Of a stretch of 64,000 nt of DNA, positions 52,567 through 64,000 are shown piece by piece (within the stretch, counting starts at the first letter, position 1; every line of letters starts with the position of its first letter). Origin of the DNA: Pseudoxanthomonas sp. SE1. Lineage in GTDB: Bacteria; Pseudomonadota; Gammaproteobacteria; Xanthomonadales; Xanthomonadaceae. A program made the translations under genes and the position numbers. Location: assembly GCF_029542205.1 (NCBI RefSeq), contig NZ_CP113783.1:921001-985000 (forward strand), given 5' to 3'. The notes under the pieces were generated by a model. The model made no database searches. It worked only from the letters and a program-made list of their open reading frames with translations, and was not told where the DNA came from.

Positions 52567-52652
52567 CTGCAGGAGGGGCTTCAGCCCCGAACGTAAACCT
52601 GGGTTTCACGCACGGTGACCTGAAAGCATCGGGGCTGAAGCCCCTCCTGCAG
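52567..52652. repeat. REP-like palindrome, CTGCAGGAGGGGCTTCAGCC-type arms
   Basis: Arms 52567-52589 and 52630-52652 are perfect 23-bp reverse complements. It fills much of the 276-base gap between rapZ and the EIIA gene and lies 21 bases downstream of the rapZ stop on that strand. The same GGGGCTGAAGCCC core recurs at the CoA-transferase stop (39.54 kb). I see no gene in the rest of the gap. Confidence 0.87.
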
Positions 52653-52673
52653 AAAAGCGCCCGGCAACCCGGG

Positions 52674-53597
52674 TCAGTCCAGTTCGCGGTGGAAGGTGGC
52701 GACTTCTTCCCAGCCCTGCTCGCGCGCATGCCGCGCCATGGTTTCGGCGAGATAGACCGACCGATGTTTGCCGCCCGTGCAACCGAAGGCGATCGTCACG
52801 TAGCTGCGGGTCTCGCCACGCAGGCGCGGCAGCCAGGTATCCAGGAAGCCGCTGACCTGGCCGACGTACTCGGCGACTTCCGGCTGGGCGTCGAGGAACG
52901 CACGCACTTTCGGGTCGCGACCGGCATAGGGACGAAGTTCCGGGTTCCAGTGCGGATTGGGCAGCACCCGTGCGTCGAACACGAAGTCGGCGTCGGCCGG
53001 TACGCCCCGCTTGTAGGCGAAGGACTCGAACAGCAGGGAGAGCTGCGTGCCCTTGTTGAAGGCGAACTCGGCGATGATCCGGCGTCGCAGCTGGTGGACG
53101 TTGAGTTGGCTGGTGTCGATGACGACATCGGCCTCGTCCCGCAGGGGCTGGATGATCGCGCGTTCCTGGTGGATGGCTTCCTGCAGCGACAGGCCACCAT
53201 GCCCCAGCGGGTGGCGGCGGCGGGTGTCCGAGTAACGCCGCAGCAGCACCTCGTCATCGGCATCGAAGAAGATCAGCCTGCCTTCCAGCCCCAACTGCGC
53301 CAGTGCGGCGCGCCACTGGGCGAGTTTGGACAGGTCGCTCTGGCGGCTGCGTACATCGATGCCGATGGCGATCCTGGGCGGCAGTTCGTCCTCGCGCATC
53401 AGGCTGCGGACGAAGGAGGGCAGCAGGTCCACCGGCAGGTTGTCGATGCAGTAGTAGTCGAGGTCCTCGAAGGTCTTCAGCGCCACCGATTTGCCCGAGC
53501 CGGACAGGCCGCTGACGATCACCACGGTCGGCGGAAGCGGAGGCGTGGTGCCGTTCTCTTCGTGTGCGTCCACGGGGGTGTTGCCGGCCTGCGTCAT
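52674..53597 (-). CDS. rapZ: RNase adapter protein RapZ (nucleotide-binding)
   Basis: 307 residues; the E. coli protein has 284, the extra being an N-terminal tail. Walker A is GLSGSGKS (30-37), with the family signatures YYCIDNLP and the C-terminal [14 protein letters not shown]. It adapts GlmZ to RNase E in enterobacteria and controls glucosamine-phosphate synthesis; in xanthomonads the RNA partner is unknown. The gene overlaps hprK by four bases. Confidence 0.95.
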   Translation of the reverse strand: MTQAGNTPVDAHEENGTTPPLPPTVVIVSGLSGSGKSVALKTFEDLDYYCIDNLPVDLLPSFVRSLMREDELPPRIAIGIDVRSRQSDLSKLAQWRAALAQLGLEGRLIFFDADDEVLLRRYSDTRRRHPLGHGGLSLQEAIHQERAIIQPLRDEADVVIDTSQLNVHQLRRRIIAEFAFNKGTQLSLLFESFAYKRGVPADADFVFDARVLPNPHWNPELRPYAGRDPKVRAFLDAQPEVAEYVGQVSGFLDTWLPRLRGETRSYVTIAFGCTGGKHRSVYLAETMARHAREQGWEEVATFHRELD

Positions 53598-54544
53598 GGC
53601 GTGCTGCGCTCCAGCAGGTTGCTGTGGCGCGCGATGAACATCGCGGCCGGGTCGATGCCCTTGGTGCGCAGGATGTGCAGGCGGGTCGCCGCTTCGGTGA
53701 GCACGGCCAGGTTGCGGCCGGGCATGACGGGCAGGGTGATCAGCGGCACGTCCAGGTCCAGCACGTGGCGGGTGCCGGAATCGCCGGTCAGGCGCTCGTA
53801 GCCGTGGGGATTGGGCTCGGTCATCGGACGGGTCAGGTGCACGATCAGGCGCAGGTATTTGTTCTTCTTCACCGCCGTGTCGCCGAACATCTCGCGCACG
53901 TTGAGCACGCCCAGGCCGCGTACCTCCAGCAGGTCCTGCAGCAGCTCGGGACAGGTGCCGTCCAGCACGTCCGGCGCGATCTGGGTGAACTCGGGTGCGT
54001 CGTCGGCGACCAGCCGGTGGCCGCGGCTCAGCAGTTCCAGCGCCAGTTCGCTCTTACCGGAACCGGCTTCGCCGGTGATCAGCACGCCGATGGAGTAGAT
54101 TTCCATGAACACGCCATGCAGCGTGACCCGCGGCGCCAGCGTGCGGGCCAGGTGGTAGGAAAGATGATTGAGCAGCTCGTGTCCGCGCTTGGGGGAGAGC
54201 CACAGCGGCGTGTCGTTCTCGTTCGCCGCTTCGCGCAGGTCCTCGGGGCAGGACTGGTTCTTGCTGATCACCAGCGCCAGCGGCTTGGCCTGCACGATCT
54301 TCTCGATGGTCTCCCAGCGTTGGCGGGAATCCAGTGAGTCCAGCCAGGTCAGTTCCTCGGTGCCGAGGATCTGCACCTTGTTGGGGTACACCGCATTGAG
54401 ATAACCGGCGAGCGAGGGACGCCGCGACACGGTATCGCCGGATTCGAGTATCCGCTTCTCGCCCTTCTGGCCCGCCAGCCAGCGCAGGGCCAGCTTGTCC
54501 TTCTGCTGATCGAACAGTTCACGGGCGGTGATGCTGGTATTCAT
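53594..54544 (-). CDS. hprK: HPr kinase/phosphorylase
   Basis: 316 residues from the ATG at 54544. P-loop [18 protein letters not shown] in the C-terminal half, then [14 protein letters not shown], and the HprK signature [15 protein letters not shown]. It phosphorylates Ser46 of HPr, present in the HPr of this window. An ATG three bases upstream is equally possible. Between hpf and rapZ, the standard order. Confidence 0.96.
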   Translation of the reverse strand: MNTSITARELFDQQKDKLALRWLAGQKGEKRILESGDTVSRRPSLAGYLNAVYPNKVQILGTEELTWLDSLDSRQRWETIEKIVQAKPLALVISKNQSCPEDLREAANENDTPLWLSPKRGHELLNHLSYHLARTLAPRVTLHGVFMEIYSIGVLITGEAGSGKSELALELLSRGHRLVADDAPEFTQIAPDVLDGTCPELLQDLLEVRGLGVLNVREMFGDTAVKKNKYLRLIVHLTRPMTEPNPHGYERLTGDSGTRHVLDLDVPLITLPVMPGRNLAVLTEAATRLHILRTKGIDPAAMFIARHSNLLERSTP

Positions 54545-54773
54545 CATGCGGAGGCGGCCGGCAGGAGAGGGTGCCGGGCCCGGGACACAACGCGCGCACG
54601 GACACCGTCGTCGCGTTTCCATGCCGGGAGGCGGCGCCTGCCAGTGTAATGGCCCATCCGCAGGTTCGCGACCGCGTGGGCGCTTTGTGGCGCGACAGGT
54701 GCGTGCAGCGCGCGCCGGGATCAGTGAAGGCCGCCCCGCAGGCGGAGCGACCTTGCGTCACGTGGGGCCGGCG

Positions 54774-55094
54774 TCAGCCGATCAACTCGCCGCGCGCCGC
54801 CGTGCGATGGACGTCGTTGCGCTTTTCCTTGTGCTTGACCAGCAGGCGGTCGAGCTTGTCGGCCAGGATGTCGATGGCGGCGTACATGGTCTGCGCGCCG
54901 GCGTCGGCGTGCAGGGTGCGACCCGCCACGATGATCGTGGCCTCGGCCAGGTAATCGGGCTTGCGGGTTCCCAACTGCGTACGGACCTCGAAGGGTTGCT
55001 CGAAGTGGCGTTCGAGCCGCTTCAGTTTGGTTTCGACGTATTCGCGCAGGGCGGGAGTGACTTCGATTTCATGGCCGTAAGTCTCGATACGCAT
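54774..55094 (-). CDS. hpf: Ribosome hibernation promoting factor
   Basis: 106 residues: IETYGHEIEVTPALREYVETK, LKRLERHFEQPFEV, and the basic helix DKLDRLLVKHKEK typical of short HPF/YhbH. The protein dimerises and silences 70S ribosomes in stationary phase. The start at 55094 is fixed by AAGGAGG five bases upstream, the strongest ribosome binding site in this part of the window. Downstream of rpoN; the 261-base gap before it holds no other gene. Confidence 0.95.
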   Translation of the reverse strand: MRIETYGHEIEVTPALREYVETKLKRLERHFEQPFEVRTQLGTRKPDYLAEATIIVAGRTLHADAGAQTMYAAIDILADKLDRLLVKHKEKRNDVHRTAARGELIG

Positions 55095-55355
55095 GGTGCC
55101 TCCTTCGGGTCGGTAGAGCCGCGCGCGGGGCGCGGATGGCGTGTCATGGAATGACAACGCGGACAGGGTCTGGGTTCCGGCAATCCTCCTATGGCAGTTG
55201 CGGTGGGAAGCGGTGCTTGCAGGATCAAAGATGGACCCGTCGGCGGCAACTATCAACCTCTGGCGCGTTCTTTTTCGCGCAGTGCGAACGGGTGTGAAAA
55301 ATGCGTTGCGCCGCCCCGGAACGCGGTCACGGAACCGGTGCGCGCCAAGCGGGAT

Positions 55356-56789
55356 TCAGGCGATGCGCACGCGCTCGTGCGAAGAGAGGATGTTCAGTGC
55401 TTCGCGGTACTTGGCCACGGTGCGCCGTGCCACCGGAATGCCGGATGCCTTGAGCAGGTCCGCGAGTTTTGCGTCGGACAGCGGCTTGCGGGGATTCTCG
55501 GCATCGACCAGCCGGCGGATCATCGCCTGGATGGCGGTGCTGGATGCTTCGCCGCCGCCTTCCGTGTCGATGCCGGAGGCGAAGAAGGCGCGCATGGGCA
55601 GGGTGCCGCGCGGGGTGCGTACATACTTGCGCGCGATGGCGCGCGACACGGTGGATTCGTGCAGGCCCACTTCTTCGGCCACGTCGCGCAGCGTCAGTGG
55701 GCGCAGTGCCTGCTCGCCGAATTCCAGGAAGCCGGCCTGCTGGTGCAGCAGGCAGCGCATGACCTTGAGCAGGGTCTCGCCGCGTGCTTCCACGCTTTTC
55801 AGCAGCCAGCGGGCTTCCTGCAGTTGCGCCTTCAGGTAGCCGGCATCGCTGTCGCCGCATTGCCGGATCATCTGTTCGTAACCGCGATGGATCGCGATGC
55901 GCGGCAGCGTGCTGCCCGCGAGCGCGGCGCGCCAGACGCCCCGCTGGCGCCAGACCACGCAGTCCGGCACCACGTAGGTGTCATGCGAGAGGTCGCCGAC
56001 CTGCGCCCCGGGTTTTGGATCGAGCGTGCGCAACAATTGCACGGCCTCGTCCACCTCGGCGACCGGTCGCTTCATCTCCTGGGCGATGCCGGCCACGCCA
56101 CTACGCGGCAGGCGCTCCAGGGCCGTGTCGGCGATCTGCAGGGCCAGCGCCTTGCCCGGCGTGTCGTCGCTCAGCACGGCCAATTGCAGATGCAGGCATT
56201 CGCCGAGCGTCCGGGCTGCCACGCCCACCGGGTCGAAGCGCTGCACCTGGTGCAGGACGACGAGGACATCGTCCTCGTTCGCCTCGATGTCAGGACGCAG
56301 CGCCTGCACGATGCCGGACAGCGGTTCGCGCAGGTAGCCGTCTTCTTCCAACGCATCGATCAGCGTGGCACCGATGCGGCGGTCGCGTGGGGAGAGATGC
56401 GACAGGTGCAGTTGCCACAGCAGGTGGCCGTGCAGCGTATCGGCTTCGGCCACGCGTTCGGCCGGACTGCCGCCGTCTTCGTCGTCGAACGAGCCACCGC
56501 CCGAGGAGGCCCACGGGCCTTCATCCGGCGACCAGTCGTCGCGATCGTCGGAGGCGTCGCGTTCGGCTTCCCTGGGGCTTTCTTCGGGCGGGCGGTCGTC
56601 CTCGGCGCCCTGCGTGGGCGCGGGTTCTTCGTCGGCCTCGGTCCAGTCGAGCAGGGGGTTGGTCTCCACGGCCTCGGTCAACTCGATCTCGAGCTCGGCG
56701 GTGGACATCTGCAACAGCCGGATGGCCTGACGCAACTGGGGCGTCATGACCAGATGTTGTCCCAGCGATGTCTGCAGGCGTGGCTTCAT
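55356..56789 (-). CDS. rpoN: RNA polymerase sigma-54 factor
   Basis: 477 residues. Region I MKPRLQTSLGQHLVMTPQLR, QAIRLLQMSTAELEIELTEA; an acidic region II; the core-binding and HTH parts; and the RpoN box ARRTVAKYREALNI near the C-terminus. It serves activator-dependent promoters (flagella, nitrogen and pili genes). Start at 56789 by alignment with the family; an open frame ten codons longer is not supported. Preceded by lptB. Confidence 0.97.
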   Translation of the reverse strand: MKPRLQTSLGQHLVMTPQLRQAIRLLQMSTAELEIELTEAVETNPLLDWTEADEEPAPTQGAEDDRPPEESPREAERDASDDRDDWSPDEGPWASSGGGSFDDEDGGSPAERVAEADTLHGHLLWQLHLSHLSPRDRRIGATLIDALEEDGYLREPLSGIVQALRPDIEANEDDVLVVLHQVQRFDPVGVAARTLGECLHLQLAVLSDDTPGKALALQIADTALERLPRSGVAGIAQEMKRPVAEVDEAVQLLRTLDPKPGAQVGDLSHDTYVVPDCVVWRQRGVWRAALAGSTLPRIAIHRGYEQMIRQCGDSDAGYLKAQLQEARWLLKSVEARGETLLKVMRCLLHQQAGFLEFGEQALRPLTLRDVAEEVGLHESTVSRAIARKYVRTPRGTLPMRAFFASGIDTEGGGEASSTAIQAMIRRLVDAENPRKPLSDAKLADLLKASGIPVARRTVAKYREALNILSSHERVRIA

Positions 56790-56810
56790 GTCCGACCCAG
56801 GAACCCGAAA

Positions 56811-56827
56811 GGCGGCCAAGAGCCGCC
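56811..56827 (-). terminator. Weak hairpin between lptB and rpoN
   Basis: On the minus strand GGCGGC-TCTTG-GCCGCC is followed by TTTC: a six-pair GC stem with only a short T tail, so it could attenuate rather than stop transcription into rpoN. Confidence 0.35.
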
Positions 56828-56834
56828 GACGGGA

Positions 56835-57554
56835 TCACAGGCGGAAGGTTTCGCCCAGATAGACCCGGCGTACGTCCGGATTGGCCAGCAGTGCGTCCGG
56901 GGCCCCCTGCGCCAGAACGCTACCGGCATTGAGGATATACGCCCGGTCGCAGATTCCCAAGGTTTCGCGCACGTTGTGATCGGTGATCAGCACACCGATG
57001 CCGCGATCCTTGAGGTGTTTCACGATGCGCTGGATCTCGCCGACCGAGATGGGGTCCACGCCGGCGAAGGGTTCGTCCAGCAGCATCAGGCGCGGCCGGG
57101 CGGCGAGGGCGCGTGCGATTTCCACGCGCCGGCGCTCGCCGCCGGACAGGCTGGCGCCCAGCTGGTCGGCCACGTGGGTGACCTGCAGTTCGTCCAGCAG
57201 CGAGGCCAGTTCGCGCTCGATGCCGGCGCTGTCCAGGTCCTCGCGCAGTTCCAGCACCAGGCGGATGTTGTCGGCCACGCTGAGCTTGCGGAACACCGAG
57301 GGCTCCTGCGGCAGGTAGCCCACGCCCAGCTTGGCGCGCTGGTACATCGGCTGCGCGGTGATGTCCTTGCCGTCCAGTTCGATGGTGCCTGCGTCCGCGG
57401 CCACCAGGCCGACGATCATGTAGAAGCAGGTGGTCTTGCCCGCGCCGTTCGGGCCCAGCAGGCCCACCACTTCGCCCGGCTGCAGGGTCAGGCCGAAGTC
57501 GGCGACGACTTCGCGCTGCTTGTAGCGCTTGCGCAGTCCCTTGGCGGTGAGCAT
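56835..57554 (-). CDS. lptB: LPS export ABC transporter ATPase LptB
   Basis: 239 residues. Walker [10 protein letters not shown] (34-42), Q-loop [14 protein letters not shown], signature [16 protein letters not shown] and Walker [14 protein letters not shown]. It energises LPS extraction through LptFG and the LptC-LptA bridge. It starts on the lptA stop, so lptA and lptB are coupled. Confidence 0.97.
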   Translation of the reverse strand: MLTAKGLRKRYKQREVVADFGLTLQPGEVVGLLGPNGAGKTTCFYMIVGLVAADAGTIELDGKDITAQPMYQRAKLGVGYLPQEPSVFRKLSVADNIRLVLELREDLDSAGIERELASLLDELQVTHVADQLGASLSGGERRRVEIARALAARPRLMLLDEPFAGVDPISVGEIQRIVKHLKDRGIGVLITDHNVRETLGICDRAYILNAGSVLAQGAPDALLANPDVRRVYLGETFRL

Positions 57555-58063
57555 CAGTTCTTGCCCTGTGCGGGTTGCGCCGACTTGGGCTGGATGACGG
57601 TGCGCACGCGGGTGCCGTCGCCACCGCTTTCCATGTTGCCCGACTTGGTGTTGTAGACCATGCGCTGTCCGCTGTTGGAGCCGCGGTCGGATTTCACGGT
57701 GTAGTTGCCGATGAAGGTGATGGTCTCCGACCTCATGTCGTATTCGACGCGGTCGGCCTGGGCATCCATCCAGCTGCCGTCGTCCATCTGCTGCTTCATC
57801 TTCACCTGCTTGCCGGTGAAGATGGAGCGCGAGATCTCGCCGTCGGCCATGTGGATCTCGGCGGCGTTGGAGCGGATTTCCAGCGACCCCTGGGTGACGA
57901 CCACGCCACCGCCCAGCAAGGTCTTGCCATTGCCTTCCATGTTGCCGGACTGGCTGCCGGAATCGATGGTCATGGCTTGGTTGCGGTCCGTGGACTTGGC
58001 CATGGCACCTGCGACGGGCAGCAGGAGCAACAGTGCGGCACTAGCGAGCAGAGCGCGGTTCAT
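57554..58063 (-). CDS. lptA: LPS transport protein LptA
   Basis: 169 residues. Signal peptide ([19 protein letters not shown]) then the OstA-like beta-jellyroll ([36 protein letters not shown]). It makes the periplasmic bridge for LPS from LptC to LptDE. It overlaps lptC by 23 bases, and its stop shares bases with the start of lptB. Confidence 0.94.
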   Translation of the reverse strand: MNRALLASAALLLLLPVAGAMAKSTDRNQAMTIDSGSQSGNMEGNGKTLLGGGVVVTQGSLEIRSNAAEIHMADGEISRSIFTGKQVKMKQQMDDGSWMDAQADRVEYDMRSETITFIGNYTVKSDRGSNSGQRMVYNTKSGNMESGGDGTRVRTVIQPKSAQPAQGKN

Positions 58064-58604
58064 AGATGGATCTCACCTCGGATTTGAATGTGTAGTCCTT
58101 GGTCTTGAGGTTGGTCTCAAAACCGCGCCCGCTCAGTCTAGAGCCGGGCTGGGTAACCGTCACCACGTCATCGGTCTGCGCCACGTTCCGGTCGGGGAAC
58201 ACGTCGAGCGTGTCCGTGCGGAATTCCGCCTGGCGGGCGCCGCCCTTCGGCGACGTTCCATGCACGTTGCCCTTCAGACGCAATTCCTCGCCTTTCGCAC
58301 TGAGCCAGCCCGTCTTCGAGCGCAACTCCCACGACCGGCCTTCTTCTTCCGGCAGCAGGAAGAGCGGGGTGGTGATGGTGAACGTCTGGTCGTGCGGATT
58401 GCGCGCCATCTCGGGGGCACGCACCGCCACGGCCTCTTGCCCCTCTCCGTTCAGTGCGATCATTTCGAAGTCGCGCATCACGTAGTCCGACCGGTCGACC
58501 ACCACGCGGTTGGCCTCGGGGATGTCGCGGTTCTTCCAGGCCGACCAGCCACTCACGATGGCTGCCAGCAGCAGGATCAGGCCCAGCGTGGTGCGCCAGC
58601 TCAT
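58041..58604 (-). CDS. lptC: LPS export protein LptC
   Basis: 187 residues. One N-terminal transmembrane helix (TLGLILLLAAIVSGWSAW) and a periplasmic jellyroll domain (YVMRDFEMIALNGEGQEAVA, RNVAQTDDVVTVTQPGSRL). It anchors the LPS bridge to LptBFG. The start at 58604 overlaps the kdsC stop as ATGA. Confidence 0.94.
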   Translation of the reverse strand: MSWRTTLGLILLLAAIVSGWSAWKNRDIPEANRVVVDRSDYVMRDFEMIALNGEGQEAVAVRAPEMARNPHDQTFTITTPLFLLPEEEGRSWELRSKTGWLSAKGEELRLKGNVHGTSPKGGARQAEFRTDTLDVFPDRNVAQTDDVVTVTQPGSRLSGRGFETNLKTKDYTFKSEVRSIYEPRSAR

Positions 58605-59146
58605 GCGGTGCCGCCCTCGAAGGTGGGTGCGTGGCCCTGAACGCCCAGCAGCAGGTCGCAAGCCTCGCGCGCCGCACCTTGGCCTCCCATCCGGCGGGTG
58701 CGCCAATGCGCGTGCCGGGCTGTCCACGGGTGCGCGTCCGCGGGCGCGATGGCCAGGCCCACGGCGGAGAACGGCGGCACGTCGGGCAGGTCATCGCCCA
58801 TGAAGGCGACGTGCTCAAGGCCGATGCCGGCCGCATGGCACAGCTCATGCACCTTGGCCAGCTTGTCCTTGATGCCGGTGAAGACCTGCACCCCCAGCTC
58901 GCGGCCCCGGGCAATGGCAACCGTGCCGCCGCGGGCCGTGACGAAGGCTACCTCGATGCCGGCGCGCTTCAGCAACACCAGCCCCTGGCCATCCTGCACG
59001 TGGAACGCCTTCTGTTCCCGCCCTTCGCCGTCCAGATACAGGCGGCCGTCGGTCAGCGTCCCGTCCACGTCGAAACACGCCAGGCGAATGCGCGCGGCAC
59101 GGGACAGCACGTCATCGGTCAGGTCATGGAGATGGCGAAGGGGCAT
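58601..59146 (-). CDS. kdsC: 3-deoxy-D-manno-octulosonate 8-phosphate phosphatase
   Basis: 181 residues. HAD motif I ACFDVDGTLTDG, and motif III/IV region VAFMGDDLPDVPPFSAVGLA. The tetrameric, cap-less KdsC removes phosphate from Kdo-8-phosphate. Start at 59146 by family length; an in-frame start ten codons upstream exists. Coupled to lptC. Kdo synthesis and LPS transport are thus in one operon. Confidence 0.95.
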   Translation of the reverse strand: MPLRHLHDLTDDVLSRAARIRLACFDVDGTLTDGRLYLDGEGREQKAFHVQDGQGLVLLKRAGIEVAFVTARGGTVAIARGRELGVQVFTGIKDKLAKVHELCHAAGIGLEHVAFMGDDLPDVPPFSAVGLAIAPADAHPWTARHAHWRTRRMGGQGAAREACDLLLGVQGHAPTFEGGTA

Positions 59147-59208
59147 GGGGACAGGATCGGGTGGGGATGGTGGCAACGCAAGGGTTCAGGAACGCACAAC
59201 CCTGCGGG

Positions 59209-60213
59209 TTACACCACGCGGGCGCGCAACAGGTCGTGAATGTTGAGGGCGCCGACGGGGCGCTGTTCATCGTCCACCACGATCAGACCGCTGATCTTGT
59301 GGGTTTCCATCAGGCGCGCAGCCTCGACGGCCAACTGGTCCGCGCCGATGGTCTTGGGGGCGCGCGTCATCACTTCGGCGATGCGCGCGCTGCGGACATC
59401 CAGTGCGGGATTGTCGAGCGTGCGGCGCAGGTCGCCGTCGGTGAACAGCCCGGCCAGGCGGCCGTCGGCATCGACGACAGCGGTCATGCCCAGGCGCTTG
59501 CGGCTCATTTCCACCAGCGCTTGGCTCAGGGTCGCGTCCACGTCCACGCGCGGCACGTCGTCACCGGCATGCATCACGTCAGTGATGTGCAGCAGCAGGC
59601 GGCGGCCGAGGCTGCCGGCGGGGTGGGAGCGGGCGAAGTCGTCGGCGGTGAAGCCGCGCGCATCCAGCAGCGCCACGGCCAGCGCATCACCCATCGCCAG
59701 CGAGGCGGTGGTGCTGCTGGTGGGGGCCAGGTCCAGTGGGCAGGCTTCGGCGGGAACGCTGACATCCAGATGCAGGTCGCTCTCGCGCGCCAGCGTGGAC
59801 TGCGGCCGGCCGGTCATGCCGATGACGAGGTTGCCCTGGCGCTTGAGCACCGGCAGCAGCATCAGCACTTCGTCCGACTCGCCCGAGTACGACAGCGCCA
59901 GCACGATATCGGCGTCGGTGATCATGCCCAGGTCGCCGTGGCCGGCTTCGCCCGGGTGCACGTAGAACGCGGGCGTGCCAGTGGAAGCCAGCGTCGCCGC
60001 GATCTTGCGGGCCACATGGCCGGACTTGCCCATGCCGGTGCACACCACGCGGCCCTGGCCGGCGAGGATCGCATGGCAGGCCGCCGAGAACGTGCCGTCG
60101 ATACGGGCCGCCAGAGCATCCAGCGCGCGCGCCTCGATCTCGATGACCCGACGGCCACTGGCCGCCAGGCTGGCAGGCGACGCGGGAGGTGTCAGGGGGG
60201 ACGGCTGGGACAT
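59209..60213 (-). CDS. kdsD: D-arabinose 5-phosphate isomerase
   Basis: 334 residues from the ATG at 60213. SIS domain with GMGKSGHVARKIAATLASTG and FYVHPGEAGHGDLGMITDAD, then two CBS domains at about 210-330. It turns ribulose-5-phosphate into arabinose-5-phosphate for Kdo. Head of the kdsD-kdsC-lptCAB set; divergent from the bolA-like gene. An extension of the frame to 62064 is antisense to the DUF4034 gene and not coding. Confidence 0.96.
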   Translation of the reverse strand: MSQPSPLTPPASPASLAASGRRVIEIEARALDALAARIDGTFSAACHAILAGQGRVVCTGMGKSGHVARKIAATLASTGTPAFYVHPGEAGHGDLGMITDADIVLALSYSGESDEVLMLLPVLKRQGNLVIGMTGRPQSTLARESDLHLDVSVPAEACPLDLAPTSSTTASLAMGDALAVALLDARGFTADDFARSHPAGSLGRRLLLHITDVMHAGDDVPRVDVDATLSQALVEMSRKRLGMTAVVDADGRLAGLFTDGDLRRTLDNPALDVRSARIAEVMTRAPKTIGADQLAVEAARLMETHKISGLIVVDDEQRPVGALNIHDLLRARVV

Positions 60214-60266
60214 GCGGACGGGGCGCCGGCGGGTAGAATGGCCGGGTATTTTATTAGGAAAGCCCG

Positions 60267-60500
60267 TTGGACGCCGAAACCATCCGTAAACTGATCGAAT
60301 CCGGCCTGCCGGGCGCCCGTGCCGACGTCCAGGGCGACGATGGCGTCCATTTCGAGGCGACCGTGGTGTCAGAGGCCTTCCGCGGCAAGTTGCCGCTGGC
60401 CCGACACCGCATGGTCTACGCCACGCTGGGCGAACTGATGGGCGGTGCGATCCATGCGCTGCAGCTGCGTACGCAGACGCCAGAAGAGACCGGCGCCTGA
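60267..60500 (+). CDS. BolA/IbaG family protein
   Basis: 77 residues. The BolA class signature HFEATVVSEAFRGKLPLARHR is complete, with the short variant of IbaG (VEATIVS..F.GK..V.RHQ). It pairs with monothiol glutaredoxins in iron-sulfur traffic. The start is TTG at 60267, after TAGGAAAGCCCG; there is no ATG in the right place. In many gammaproteobacteria this gene is followed directly by murA; here a 1.6-kb gene lies between. Confidence 0.9.
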   Translation: MDAETIRKLIESGLPGARADVQGDDGVHFEATVVSEAFRGKLPLARHRMVYATLGELMGGAIHALQLRTQTPEETGA

Positions 60501-60525
60501 TTCTTCTGTCATCGGGGGCGCGTTC

Positions 60526-63771
<3,246 letters not shown>

Positions 63772-63773
63772 AG

Positions 63774-63800
63774 AAAAGCCCGGCTCGGCCGGGCTTTTTC
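63774..63800. terminator. Strong bidirectional terminator
   Basis: AAAAGCCCGG-CTCGG-CCGGGCTTTT is a ten-pair stem flanked by A and T runs, so it works from both sides: for the murA operon and for the DUF3108 gene on the other strand. Confidence 0.92.
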
Positions 63801-63817
63801 ATGGATGCCTGAAGGAT

Positions 63818-64000
63818 TCAGCGCCAGGACGTGAGTTGAAGGCGGAACACGTCGCTGCCGTCTTCCCGTTGCACGATGCGGACCGGCGTGGGGACGCCCG
63901 CGGCGATCCACGCGGTGGTCTGCTTGCCGCCGGCGTTCTGCACCACTTTGGTCGTGTCCAATGCGCGACCACCCACGGTGATCTTCTCGCGACCGGCCAC
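63818..64000 (-). CDS. DUF3108 domain protein, C-terminal part
   Basis: The reading frame runs off the right edge, so only the last 60 residues are present. ITVGGRALDTTKVVQNAG and ITAWIAAGVPTPVRIVQRE-like TTAWIAAGVPTPVRIVQRE are typical of the last strands of DUF3108 proteins, which are exported, of unknown function. It ends 18 bases from the bidirectional terminator. Confidence 0.72.
   Translation of the reverse strand: MAGREKITVGGRALDTTKVVQNAGGKQTTAWIAAGVPTPVRIVQREDGSDVFRLQLTSWR

Noticed and set aside
50619..53801. Plus-strand open frame of 1060 codons opposite ptsI to rapZ
   Set aside because: Covers four well-supported genes on the minus strand and the repeat at 52567; no domain is seen.

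Overview
The window reads as a chromosomal segment of a high-GC gammaproteobacterium of the family Xanthomonadaceae, most like Pseudoxanthomonas, Stenotrophomonas or Xanthomonas; the genus is inferred. The reasons are the strong GC bias, the gene orders (rpoN-hpf-hprK-rapZ-EIIA-ptsH-ptsI-mgtE; kdsD-kdsC-lptC-lptA-lptB-rpoN; pilT-pilU; a SAM-riboswitch metX-metB-hom operon) and many short palindromic intergenic repeats with GTAGGAGCG- or GTGGGAGCG-type arms. About 69 protein genes are supported, two of them cut by the window edges. No rRNA, tRNA or CRISPR array was seen.

Layout. 0-8.3 kb: end of mtgA, a GT2 glycosyltransferase, a CBS protein, then a minus-strand block (AsmA-like, PAQR/hemolysin III, prfC, an M23 peptidase and a phytase-like propeller lipoprotein). 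8.4-12 kb: palindrome, promoter, SAM-I riboswitch and the translationally coupled metX-metB-hom operon. 12-27 kb: an esterase, two large propeller sensors (one ending in GGDEF, one a hybrid histidine kinase), sdaA with a MazG-like gene, and a yceI-cytochrome b561-yceI operon. 27-35 kb: hemE, aroB-aroK, dodecin, pdxH, proC, yggS and several palindromic repeats. 35-38 kb: pilT-pilU twitching ATPases.

38.2-39.5 kb holds a complete IS110/IS1111-type element inserted precisely, without target duplication, into the arm of a repeat palindrome. Its 3' noncoding part folds into two internal-loop hairpins. The sides of the first loop match the two flanks of the insertion site, and the sides of the second match the two ends of the element. 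This is the layout expected of a bridge RNA/seekRNA and is the most striking feature here.

39.5-50 kb: CoA-transferase, tag, yqgE-ruvX-pyrB, a GGDEF protein, esterase, a periplasmic-type ATP-dependent DNA ligase, a cold-shock/DUF1294 fusion and mgtE. 50-60 kb is one long minus-strand envelope and regulation block: Kdo and LPS transport genes (kdsD, kdsC, lptC, lptA, lptB), sigma-54, hibernation factor, HPr kinase, RapZ and a soluble PTS chain (EIIA, HPr, EI) with no sugar permease. 60-64 kb: bolA-like gene, a DUF4034 protein, murA, a small EF-hand-like membrane protein, a strong terminator and the end of a DUF3108 gene.
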